Source: an uncultured Parabacteroides sp. (GTDB lineage: Bacteria; Bacteroidota; Bacteroidia; Bacteroidales; Tannerellaceae). Taken from it: a stretch of 64,000 nucleotides of DNA. This document shows positions 54,455 to 62,045 of the stretch, in pieces; the stretch's first letter is position 1; each line of letters starts with the position of its first letter. The notes beneath the pieces are model-generated. The model saw nothing but the letters and a program-made list of their open reading frames with translations, searched no databases and was not told where the DNA came from. The DNA is taken from the NCBI GenBank assembly GCA_900552465.1, contig URZO01000001.1, positions 1 through 64,000 of the forward strand, written 5' to 3'. Both the position numbers and the translations under genes were made by a program.

Positions 54455-55120
54455 ATGGATATTCACGACATATTTAAAATTCCGCTCTTCAGGGACTTTA
54501 CCCTGAAGATGCAGGAAGAATTGCTCGACAGGATAGAATATACGGTGGACCATTATCCGAAGGGCGAAACAATCATCCGGCAGGGAACCTCTTGTAACGC
54601 CCTGCACATTCTTCTGGAAGGAAAGCTCAATGTAGACGTGACCGACGTCTCCGGAAACGTAGTCCGCGTAGAGGTCATCCAGGCCCCGCGCACCTTTGCC
54701 ACTCCGCATATATTTGCCGAAAAGAACCAGTTCCCCGCCACCTTTACCGTAGAAGAAGACGTCACCCTCATGCGCATCGCCAAATCCGATTTCTTTGCCT
54801 TGATGCACAGCATGCCGCAACTGCTGCACAATTTCCTCTGCGTCAGCACCAGTTGCAACCGCTGTACGATGACCCGCCTTCGCGTCCTCTCGTTCCGGGG
54901 AATCCGGAGTCGCTATATTTATTACCTGCTCGACCACCTGAAAGAGGGTTCGAGTGTTGTCGAGCTGGAACACAACCAGGTGCAGCTTGCCGAATACTTT
55001 GGCGTGACGCGCCCCGCCCTGTCCAAAGAGATCAATAAACTTGTCGACAGCGGCTTTATCGAAATCTCCCGCAACAAAGTCCGTATTTTGAACAGGCAGG
55101 CATTGACTTGTATGTTATGA
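54455..55120 (+). CDS. Crp/Fnr-family transcription regulator with a cysteine cluster
   Basis: 221 aa. The cyclic-nucleotide-type sensor domain covers residues 10-125 and the C-terminal winged helix covers 150-215, with recognition region YFGVTRPALSKEINKL. Cys129, Cys134 and Cys137 (CVSTSCNRC) lie on the dimer helix; Cys47 and Cys219 are the others. This placing could bind an Fe-S cluster or sense nitric oxide, unlike a plain Crp. Its position after nrfHA-ccsBA-porin suggests control of nitrite respiration, as with HcpR in Porphyromonas; that link is inference. It has its own promoter. Confidence 0.88.
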   Translation: MDIHDIFKIPLFRDFTLKMQEELLDRIEYTVDHYPKGETIIRQGTSCNALHILLEGKLNVDVTDVSGNVVRVEVIQAPRTFATPHIFAEKNQFPATFTVEEDVTLMRIAKSDFFALMHSMPQLLHNFLCVSTSCNRCTMTRLRVLSFRGIRSRYIYYLLDHLKEGSSVVELEHNQVQLAEYFGVTRPALSKEINKLVDSGFIEISRNKVRILNRQALTCML

Positions 55121-55142
55121 GGCATATCTCTGAAGAATATAT

Positions 55143-55150
55143 TATATTTG
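55143..55150 (+). promoter_or_regulatory. -7 element before the sigma-54 regulator
   Basis: TATATTTG matches TAnnTTTG. With a start of transcription near 55157, the ATG at 55166 or 55175 follows almost at once, giving a very short leader. No good -33 is seen. Confidence 0.5.
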
Positions 55151-55165
55151 CCCCGTCGGAAAAGA

Positions 55166-56515
55166 ATGGAAAAGATGGGAAAAGTATTGATTATCGATGA
55201 TGAAAAGCAGATCCTGAGCCTGTTGTCCCGCATTATCGGGCTGGAAGGTTACGAGGTGCTTCAGGCGGCAAGCTGCAAGGCCGGGATCAGGCAATCCGAA
55301 CAGCATAGTCCCGAGGTGATCCTGTGCGACGTCTGCCTGCCGGACGGGAGCGGGGTGGAGCTTGTCTCCGAACTGAAACGCCTATGCCCCCTTTCGGAAG
55401 TCATCCTGCTCACGGCACACGGGAACATCCCCGACGGCGTGCAAGCCATCAAGAACGGCGCATTCGACTATATCACCAAAGGCGACGACAATAACAAAAT
55501 CCTTCCTCTGATCGCCAAGGCCATGGAAAAGGCCACCGCCGCCTGCAAGCAGCAGAAAGCCGCCGCCCCGGTAGTCGGCAAACAATACTCTTTCGATACC
55601 ATCATCGGCCAATCGCCCGCCATACAGGAAGCCATCGTCCTGGCCCGTAAGGTGGCCGCCACCGATGTCCCCGTCCTGCTGACCGGCGAAACCGGCACGG
55701 GAAAGGAAGTCTTCGCCCAGTCCATCCACCAGCACAGTTCCCGTAGCGATAAAGCCTTTGTCGCCATCAACTGCTCGTCCTTCAGCCGCGACCTGTTAGA
55801 AAGCGAGATGTTCGGCCACAAGGCGGGAGCCTTCACCGGCGCCCTGAAAGAGACGAAAGGTTTGTTTGAAGAAGCCGACAACGGCACGATCTTCCTCGAC
55901 GAGATCGGCGAGATGGCCTTCGACCTGCAAGCCAAGCTGCTCCGCATCCTCGAAACCGGCGAATTTATCAAGATCGGCGACACGAAGCCCCTTAAAGTAA
56001 ATGTACGCGTGATAGCCGCCACCAACCGCGACTTAGCAAAAGAGATCGCCGACGGCCATTTCCGCGAAGACTTGTTCTACCGCCTTTCCGTTTTCCAGAT
56101 ACACCTGCCGCCGCTTCGTGAACGGACGGGCGACATCCCGTTGCATGTCCGGGCATTTGTTTCCGCCCTCTCCTCCAAAATGGGAAAAGACATTCGGACG
56201 ATCTCGCCCGATTATATCAGCATCCTGAAGCAGTACCCCTGGAAAGGAAACGTACGCGAACTACGCAACGTCGTGGAGCGCAGCCTGATTATCTCCGAAG
56301 GCGACACCCTGACGCCCGACACCTTGCCACTTAACATGCAGACCCCGCAGACCGACGCCGACGGAAGCTATTCAGGCTTCGACCTCAGCGGCGTCGAAAA
56401 GATGCATATCCAGAAAGTCTTGAAATATACCAACGGCAACAAGACGGAGACATCCCGCCTGTTAGGAATCGGCCTGACCACGCTCTACCGGAAGATCGAG
56501 GAATACGGTCTTTGA
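55166..56515 (+). CDS. Sigma-54-dependent response regulator (NtrC family)
   Basis: 449 aa from the ATG at 55166; the ATG at 55175 (MGKVLIIDDE) is equally possible. The receiver domain has the phospho-acceptor Asp in VILCDVCLPDGSG. The AAA+ domain has Walker A GETGTGKE, the sigma-54 contact loop GAFTGA, Walker B GTIFLDEIGEM and GNVRELRN. A Fis-type helix-turn-helix ends the protein (GNKTETSRLLGIGLTTLYRKI). It activates sigma-54 promoters. No kinase gene is directly adjacent; the nearest lies 2 kb on, beyond an invertible element. Its targets are unknown. Confidence 0.95.
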   Translation: MEKMGKVLIIDDEKQILSLLSRIIGLEGYEVLQAASCKAGIRQSEQHSPEVILCDVCLPDGSGVELVSELKRLCPLSEVILLTAHGNIPDGVQAIKNGAFDYITKGDDNNKILPLIAKAMEKATAACKQQKAAAPVVGKQYSFDTIIGQSPAIQEAIVLARKVAATDVPVLLTGETGTGKEVFAQSIHQHSSRSDKAFVAINCSSFSRDLLESEMFGHKAGAFTGALKETKGLFEEADNGTIFLDEIGEMAFDLQAKLLRILETGEFIKIGDTKPLKVNVRVIAATNRDLAKEIADGHFREDLFYRLSVFQIHLPPLRERTGDIPLHVRAFVSALSSKMGKDIRTISPDYISILKQYPWKGNVRELRNVVERSLIISEGDTLTPDTLPLNMQTPQTDADGSYSGFDLSGVEKMHIQKVLKYTNGNKTETSRLLGIGLTTLYRKIEEYGL

Positions 56516-56618
56516 CCTTCCGCAATTCTCCTCGTTTTTTTCCATAAATAGTTACTTTTTCCTCAAAGCCACTTTTTTGCCCTGATTTCCCCTTTTTAGA
56601 GAAGGATGATAATTGAGA

Positions 56619-56696
56619 AGTCCTACCCATCAAAACCCTTTCTACATCAGGGTTTCAACAGATAGGACTAAACAAAGTGGGAAAGGGGGCTTTCCC
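56619..56696. other. Cluster of hairpins downstream of the sigma-54 regulator
   Basis: AGTCCTA (56619-56625) pairs with TAGGACT (56663-56669) around an inner AAACCCT/AGGGTTT stem (56633-56639, 56649-56655). A second hairpin GGGAAAG-GGGG-CTTTCCC follows at about 56680-56696. No T run follows either, so they are not standard terminators, though they may stop or stabilise the regulator transcript. Confidence 0.5.
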
Positions 56697-56819
56697 ATCA
56701 TTCACAAAAACGAAAACGTTAAAAAATAGGAGAATGGAGAGTCTCGTGCGTTGAAAAACAACGGGCGAAATGTTAATGTTAAATGACTAACGAAAACGTA
56801 CGTTTTTTTTAGTCATTTG

Positions 56820-56850
56820 CAAATGTAGAATAAATATTTTAAAAATCAAG
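56820..56850 (-). promoter_or_regulatory. Left-facing promoter inside the invertible element
   Basis: On the minus strand CTTG (56847-56850) and TACATTTG (56820-56827) are 19 bp apart, the best promoter match in the segment. In the orientation given it points away from DUF6261, into the 3' side of the sigma-54 regulator. Inversion would aim it at DUF6261 and the kinase. Confidence 0.75.
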
Positions 56851-56891
56851 GGATATCGTAATTAAAATGCGCTTGTATACTATTTTTTGCG

Positions 56892-56899
56892 TATATTTG
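56892..56899 (+). promoter_or_regulatory. Right-facing -7 element inside the invertible element
   Basis: TATATTTG matches TAnnTTTG and points at DUF6261, but the only -33-like sequence (CTTG at 56872-56875) is 16 bp away, short of the usual 19. It is therefore a weaker candidate than the opposing promoter. Confidence 0.5.
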
Positions 56900-57085
56900 T
56901 CCCCTGTAAGAGGAAGATAAGTCTGTCTGAATTTTCAACGGAAAAAATGACTAAAAAAAACGTACGTTTTCGTTAGTCATTTTAGTGTTAACAAACATAA
57001 AACAAAAAACAGACAAAGGCTCGCAAGGGCCCGCCTTAAAAGCAAAAAATATGGAAAACGCAACAGATGACACCCCACCCAACCA

Positions 57086-57360
57086 TTCGTAACCTTATCG
57101 AAGGACAAACAGGTAGTCGGTAATCCTTCGATAACCCTATGAATCCGCAAAAGACAAGTCAAAAGCATTTCGATAACCTTACGGATGCACAAACGACCTG
57201 TCGAATACGTATTAATAGTCTTATCGATCGATAAAAAGCCAGTGCAGCGCGCAAAAAAATAGTATCGGAGGATCAGATGACCGGTCTTTGGCGCTTTCGT
57301 AGGCTTATCGAGCCATTTCCTTTATGTCATACGCCTCCCGATAAACCGTGGACGCCGGAA
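57086..57360. repeat. Degenerate ~42-bp repeats in the leader of DUF6261
   Basis: TTCGTAACC / TTCGATAACC blocks recur at 57086, 57127 and 57169, about 42 bp apart, each followed by a similar A-rich stretch. More decayed copies are seen near 57221, 57258 and 57296. An 11-bp perfect inverted repeat (57095-57105 with 57124-57134) lies inside. A 13-codon reading frame at 57051 (MENATDDTPPNHS) has no support. No gene is seen in 56516-57394. Confidence 0.5.
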
Positions 57361-57394
57361 ATAACACAATAATGGATAATTAAATAGGGTATAT

Positions 57395-58198
57395 ATGTCA
57401 AAAATACAATCGTTCGGAACAAAGACAAGATTAAAAGTCAACGAACTGTTAGCCTTCGGCAGAGAAATAGAGGCTGCCATCGTAGAAAGAAATGCGGATA
57501 CGCTTAAAATAACAGATGTATTTGCAGAATATCAGACAAAACTTCAAGTATTGGACGACGGAATCGTAATCGTTGCAAAAAGCGCCTATACGGCAGAGAT
57601 GAATACAGCCGGAGCCTACCGGAATAATATCCATATCGGTATCATTGAACATATCCGTACCGGTATGCGTCACTTTAAAGCCGATATAAAGGAAGGGGCT
57701 ACCCGTTTGCAGCCTCTTGTCTCTACTTATACGGGCGCGCAGACCAGAGGGTTCGATGATCAGACGGGATTCGAATACAACTTTATACAGGAACTGGAAT
57801 CCGATAAGTATAAGGCGGACATAACGTTGCTCGGGCTTGACGAATGGGTGGCGGAGCTTAAGAGGGCTAATGACCAGTGCGCCCTTCTCACTTCCAACCG
57901 TTCAAAAGAAAAATCAGAAAAAGCCGTTAAGAACAGTACGACGATCAACCGTCCTATTTTCGAGAAGACATACGATGCGTTGGTCGAATATCTGAATGCA
58001 CTCGCTCTTATTAACGGAGATACGCTATACACAGAACTTTTTTCATGGTGGAATGCTCGCATAGACCATTATCGCGTTGTTATTTCTAACAACTTGGGCG
58101 CTGGGAAGGGAGGTCAGACAGGCGGTGGTAACAAGCCGCCTGTCATAACCGGCGGAAGCGGCGGCGGAAGCGAAGAAGAACGTCCGGGAGAACTATAA
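57395..58198 (+). CDS. DUF6261 family protein
   Basis: 267 aa, soluble, without signal peptide. It is mostly helical over residues 1-225, beginning SKIQSFGTKTRLKVNE, and ends in a low-complexity Gly/Ser/Pro/Glu tail (about 230-267). It resembles the DUF6261 family of Bacteroidales, whose function is unknown. Its stop codon is 1 bp before the start of a histidine kinase, so the two are coexpressed. Both lie behind an invertible promoter. Confidence 0.7.
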   Translation: MSKIQSFGTKTRLKVNELLAFGREIEAAIVERNADTLKITDVFAEYQTKLQVLDDGIVIVAKSAYTAEMNTAGAYRNNIHIGIIEHIRTGMRHFKADIKEGATRLQPLVSTYTGAQTRGFDDQTGFEYNFIQELESDKYKADITLLGLDEWVAELKRANDQCALLTSNRSKEKSEKAVKNSTTINRPIFEKTYDALVEYLNALALINGDTLYTELFSWWNARIDHYRVVISNNLGAGKGGQTGGGNKPPVITGGSGGGSEEERPGEL

Positions 58199-58199
58199 A

Positions 58200-59837
58200 A
58201 TGCAGGCCGGAGTTGTATATATGATTCTTTATAGCCCCTTTCGGATGGCTATTGTCAGTTATGATCCTATGTATTTCATACAACTGGCCTCTATTTTTAT
58301 ACTCGTCATCCTTATACCGTTCTTTCTTTTCGAAGGAAGAAAGTTCAAATATAAAGTGAAGGACCTGAAGAGTGTCGAGGAAGCGGTAATCACCCGTTTG
58401 CTCGACTCTATGTCTGCCAATTTTGCTTTCGTGGATCTCGACGGGACCATCCGGTATGTGAATCAACGTGTATTCAAATATCTGGATGTCAACAGGAAAG
58501 GTTTGGTCGGTAAAAAGGTGACGGATGTACTCTCGATCTTTCATGAGCAGTCGGATATTCTTCCGGATATATTGGAAGAGTTGAGGCAGGGGACAGAATC
58601 TATAGAATTTAAAACGGATACCTATCTAAGCGAGAAAGACCGGGATGCGATCCAGTTAATCGAGGGAGCGGCCTTCGGCATACGGGACCGGAACGGACAA
58701 TTGCTGTATATCTTGTTTTTCTTCCGGAATGTAAATAAAGAGAAGAGGCAGCAGTACACGATGGATATGATTTTGAACCGGACGCATATCTTTCCCTGGA
58801 CAATCGAGATAAATACCGGCGTGCTGACGATCGATCCGCGTTATTTCGACTATTTGGGAAGGCCGGTCGATAATAATACGATTACGACCGAAGACTTTCG
58901 GGCGATCATCCATCCCGATGATGTCGATGCGGTGTTTGAATCATTGACCGGACAGTTCAACGGGGCGTCGTTGGATGCTTACGTATCCTACAGGCTTATG
59001 CGTGGCGACGGTACGTGGGAATGGTTTGAGGCCCAATCCACCTACATGAAGAGCGTGTCGGGTTCTCCTTTCCAGCTTATCGGCATCTGTATGAGTACGC
59101 AAAAATACAAGGAAACGGAAATCAGGCTACAAGAGGCGTTGGAGAAAGCGAGACAAAGTGAAGAGCTGAAGACCGCGTTCTTAGCGAATATGAGCCACGA
59201 GATCCGGACGCCGCTGAACGCGATATTGGGATTTTCCAATCTTCTCACCGACGAGGATGTAAAGATGGGGAGTGACGAAGCGAGGGAGTATTCCAATATA
59301 ATCAACCAGAACGGGCAGCATCTGCTGACGCTGATCTCCGATATCCTGGATCTTTCGAGGATCGAATCGAACCAGATGGTGTTCGATATGCAGTCATATT
59401 CTTTGAATGCGCTGCTGACGGATATTTATAAAACGCAGTCTCTCCGGATGACGCCGGAGGTCGGGTTGGTCTTGCAGATGCCGGAGTATAACACCTATCT
59501 GACGACCGATAGCATGAGATTGACGCAGGTGGTGAACAACCTGATCAATAATGCCCGTAAGTTCACGAAAGAAGGTTCCATCCGGTTTGGCTACCGTCTG
59601 GAAGACGACGGCAGGAACGTCTACATCTTCGTGTGCGACACGGGATGCGGTATGGAACAGAAAGAACTCTCCCAGATTTTTGATCGCTTTTACAAAGGAA
59701 GCTCGCACATCCCCGGAACGGGGCTGGGATTATCCATCTGTAAAACAATCGTGGAGAAATTAAATGGAAACATAACAGTTATATCAGAAAAGGGAATGGG
59801 AACCGAAATCATTTTACATTTTTATTTGAATGAGTGA
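58200..59837 (+). CDS. PAS sensor histidine kinase, membrane anchored
   Basis: 545 aa; starts at codons 8 or 16 are also possible. One membrane segment lies at about residues 27-44 (IQLASIFILVILIPFFLF). Two PAS domains follow (about 60-180 and 190-310), then HisKA with NMSHEIRTPLNAILGF (His333) and a HATPase domain with N box NNLINNARKF, G1 DTGCGME and G2 GTGLGLSICK. No receiver domain is fused. It is coupled to DUF6261 and behind an invertible promoter. The sigma-54 regulator at 55.2 kb is a possible partner by position only. Confidence 0.9.
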   Translation: MQAGVVYMILYSPFRMAIVSYDPMYFIQLASIFILVILIPFFLFEGRKFKYKVKDLKSVEEAVITRLLDSMSANFAFVDLDGTIRYVNQRVFKYLDVNRKGLVGKKVTDVLSIFHEQSDILPDILEELRQGTESIEFKTDTYLSEKDRDAIQLIEGAAFGIRDRNGQLLYILFFFRNVNKEKRQQYTMDMILNRTHIFPWTIEINTGVLTIDPRYFDYLGRPVDNNTITTEDFRAIIHPDDVDAVFESLTGQFNGASLDAYVSYRLMRGDGTWEWFEAQSTYMKSVSGSPFQLIGICMSTQKYKETEIRLQEALEKARQSEELKTAFLANMSHEIRTPLNAILGFSNLLTDEDVKMGSDEAREYSNIINQNGQHLLTLISDILDLSRIESNQMVFDMQSYSLNALLTDIYKTQSLRMTPEVGLVLQMPEYNTYLTTDSMRLTQVVNNLINNARKFTKEGSIRFGYRLEDDGRNVYIFVCDTGCGMEQKELSQIFDRFYKGSSHIPGTGLGLSICKTIVEKLNGNITVISEKGMGTEIILHFYLNE

Positions 59838-59871
59838 ATTGTGAGAATTTATGTTTTTTGATCACTCAGAG

Positions 59872-59901
59872 AGCCGTGCCTGCGAAGGTACGGCTTTTTT
59901 C
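59872..59901 (+). terminator. Terminator after the histidine kinase
   Basis: AGCCGTGCC (59872-59880) pairs with GGTACGGCT (59887-59895) and is followed by a T run. It separates the kinase from the kdp operon. Confidence 0.88.
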
Positions 59902-59929
59902 ATTTTGAAACGCCGACCTTTTCAAAATG
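59901..59929. other. CATTTTGAAA inverted repeat upstream of kdp
   Basis: CATTTTGAAA (59901-59910) and TTTCAAAATG (59920-59929) are perfect inverse copies 9 bp apart. They lie ~110 bp upstream of the expected kdp start site, a place where a sigma-54 activator could bind; alternatively they form a second hairpin behind the terminator. Confidence 0.5.
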
Positions 59930-60011
59930 GAAGGGTTTGCATCGTCCCGGAATTTTATGCCGAAGGCTTAACTCCTTGATACTCTTTTCTTCATAAAAAC
60001 TTTCTCCTCTT

Positions 60012-60027
60012 TGGCACGCCGTTGGCA
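60012..60027 (+). promoter_or_regulatory. Sigma-54 promoter of the kdp operon
   Basis: TGGCACG-CCGT-TGGCA differs from the sigma-54 consensus TGGCACGNNNNTTGCW at one base, and the key GG and GC are separated by exactly 10 bp. The expected start of transcription is near 60038, 39 bp before the first small frame. Confidence 0.75.
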
Positions 60028-60076
60028 TATAGAACGGCGAGACGATGAATAGTATTAACTCTAAAAGTATTTTAAT

Positions 60077-60178
60077 ATGTTGGAAAATGAATTTGTGTCT
60101 TTTGGCTTTTTGTGCGTGGTGGGGGTGGCCTGCTACTGGTTTTTCTTTAAGTGTGTGGATTGGTTCGAGAAGATTTAG
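60077..60178 (+). CDS. Small membrane protein upstream of kdpF
   Basis: 33 aa (MLENEFVSFGFLCVVG...), with one hydrophobic segment over residues 8-24 and a charged end DWFEKI. It lies between the sigma-54 promoter and kdpF, in the same orientation, 15 bp before kdpF. I do not recognise the family. Its codon pattern and place suggest a real small subunit or accessory peptide of the Kdp pump, which is inference. Confidence 0.55.
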   Translation: MLENEFVSFGFLCVVGVACYWFFFKCVDWFEKI

Positions 60179-60193
60179 GAAAGGAGGAAGATT

Positions 60194-60274
60194 ATGTTTG
60201 CAGCACTGTTTGTACTCTGCTTGGTTATCTTCGGGTATCTGATGTATGTGTTGGTCAGGCCCGAAAAGTTTTAA
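60194..60274 (+). CDS. kdpF: Potassium-transporting ATPase subunit KdpF
   Basis: 26 aa (MFAALFVLCLVIFGYLMYVL then VRPEKF). One membrane helix followed by the family's closing RPE-F signature. KdpF is a small subunit that stabilises the KdpFABC complex. AGGAGG lies at 60182-60187, a strong ribosome-binding site for this phylum, 6 bp before the ATG. It is 21 bp upstream of kdpA. Confidence 0.88.
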   Translation: MFAALFVLCLVIFGYLMYVLVRPEKF

Positions 60275-60295
60275 ACAATTAGTTTAGGTGAAAAG

Positions 60296-62008
60296 ATGAA
60301 TACGGAATTATTAGGTAGCATTATCCAGATCGTTTTGATGGTCGTTCTGGCTTATCCGTTAGGTAAGTATATTGCAATGGTATATAAAGGGGAGAAAACC
60401 TGTTTTGATTTTCTGGCCCCGGTAGAAAGATGGATCTTTAAAATCTGCGGGATCGACCCGAAGGAGGAGATGAGTTGGAAAAGTTTCCTGAAGGCGCTCC
60501 TGACGGTCAACCTTTTCTGGTTCTTTTGGGGTATGATCCTGCTGTGGACGCAACAGTACCTGCCCTTGAATCCGGATGGCAATGCCGGACAGTCGTCCCA
60601 TTTGTCATTCAATACATGTATCAGCTTCATGGTCAACTGTAACCTGCAACATTATAGCGGAGAAAGCGGGTTGACCTATTTCACGCAATTATTCGTCATT
60701 ATGCTGTTCCAGTTCATCACGGCCGCTACGGGAATGGCCGCCCTTGCCGGTATCTTCAAGGCGATGGCTGCCAAGACGACGAAGACGATCGGTAACTTCT
60801 GGGACTTGCTGATGAAGAGTTGCACCCGTATCCTGCTGCCGTTGTCGTTGGTTGTCGGGTTTATCCTGATCCTGCAAGGGACGCCGATGGGATTCGACGG
60901 AAAGATGCAGCTTACGACATTGGAGGGCAACGAGCAACAAATCTCGCAAGGTCCGGCCGCCGCCATCATCCCGATCAAGCAATTGGGGACGAACGGGGGA
61001 GGCTACTTCGGCGTAAACTCTTCGCATCCGCTTGAAAACCCGACCTACCTGACCAATATGGTGGAATGCTGGGCGATCCTGATCCTCCCGATGGCGATGG
61101 TCTTTGCGTTGGGATTCTATCTGAAAAGGAAGAAGTTGTCTTATACGATTTTCGGTATCATGCTCTTTGCCTACTTGGTTAGTGTGGGTATTAATACCTA
61201 TTACGAGATGAACGGCAACCCGAAGATCGCTGAAATGGGAATCGACCAGGCAGCCGGCGCGATGGAAGGCAAGGAAACACGGCTCGGTGCAGCCGCCACG
61301 GCCCTATGGAGTTGTACGACGACGGTCACTTCCAACGGCTCGGTCAACGGGATGCACGACAGCACGATGCCGCTAAGCGGGATGATGGAGATGTTGAACA
61401 TGCAGATCAATACCTGGTTCGGCGGCGTCGGGGTAGGATTTATGAATTACTATGCTTTTCTGATTATCGCCGTCTTTATCAGTGGTCTGATGGTCGGCCG
61501 TACGCCTGAGTTCTTAGGCAAGAAGGTGGAGGCGCGTGAGATGAAGATCGCCACGATCGTGGCGTTGGCTCATCCGTTTGTGATCCTGATCGGTACGGCG
61601 GTGGCTTGCTATTATTATGTCTATAATCCGGCCTTCGTGGAGGCGGAGGGAGGTTGGTTGAACAATCCCGGGTTTCATGGGCTGAGCGAGATGCTTTACG
61701 AATATACTTCTTCTTCCGCCAATAACGGTTCGGGCTTCGAGGGGCTTGGCGATAATACCTGGTTCTGGAACTTTACGACAGGTCTTGCGCTGATCATCTC
61801 GCGCTACCTCCCGATCGTCGGACAGGTTGCCATTGCCGGTCTGCTGGCGCAAAAGAAGTTTATACCGGAAAGTGCGGGGACATTAAAGACGGACACTGCG
61901 ACATTTGCCGTGATGACCTTCAGCGTGATCTTTATCGTGGCTGCCCTGTCTTTCTTCCCTGCACTGACCTTAGGGCCGATTGCCGAATATTTTAGCATTT
62001 ATCTTTAA
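60296..62008 (+). CDS. kdpA: Potassium-transporting ATPase subunit KdpA
   Basis: 570 aa, ten predicted membrane segments. It is the K+ channel-like subunit of the high-affinity KdpFABC pump in the inner membrane. Selectivity-filter segments are seen as NCNLQHYSGE, TNGGGYFGVNSSHP, TVTSNGSVNGMH and SSANNGSGFEGL, one per repeat. The first filter reads CNLQ where E. coli has TNWQ. The pump is made when external K+ is low. Confidence 0.97.
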   Translation: MNTELLGSIIQIVLMVVLAYPLGKYIAMVYKGEKTCFDFLAPVERWIFKICGIDPKEEMSWKSFLKALLTVNLFWFFWGMILLWTQQYLPLNPDGNAGQSSHLSFNTCISFMVNCNLQHYSGESGLTYFTQLFVIMLFQFITAATGMAALAGIFKAMAAKTTKTIGNFWDLLMKSCTRILLPLSLVVGFILILQGTPMGFDGKMQLTTLEGNEQQISQGPAAAIIPIKQLGTNGGGYFGVNSSHPLENPTYLTNMVECWAILILPMAMVFALGFYLKRKKLSYTIFGIMLFAYLVSVGINTYYEMNGNPKIAEMGIDQAAGAMEGKETRLGAAATALWSCTTTVTSNGSVNGMHDSTMPLSGMMEMLNMQINTWFGGVGVGFMNYYAFLIIAVFISGLMVGRTPEFLGKKVEAREMKIATIVALAHPFVILIGTAVACYYYVYNPAFVEAEGGWLNNPGFHGLSEMLYEYTSSSANNGSGFEGLGDNTWFWNFTTGLALIISRYLPIVGQVAIAGLLAQKKFIPESAGTLKTDTATFAVMTFSVIFIVAALSFFPALTLGPIAEYFSIYL

Positions 62009-62045
62009 GTTGAATATCGAGTATTGAAAATTGAAAAGTAATACG

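Larger units (their letters stand above)
56781..56982. repeat. Invertible promoter element of Mpi type
   Basis: Perfect 38-bp inverted repeats (56781-56818 and 56945-56982) enclose 126 bp. Each arm is itself partly palindromic and contains AAACGTACGT, fitting ARACGTWCGT, the site consensus of the Mpi recombinase that inverts promoters of capsule loci in B. fragilis. The enclosed DNA has a promoter on each strand. It lies 412 bp upstream of the DUF6261 gene. No recombinase gene is present in the window. Confidence 0.92.

Noticed and set aside
56977..57192. 71-codon reading frame on the minus strand
   Set aside because: It overlaps the right arm of the invertible element and the repeats, and its residues look random.
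60045..60242. 65-codon frame upstream of kdpA
   Set aside because: It is in a different frame from the two small genes that make sense there (60077-60178 and kdpF).
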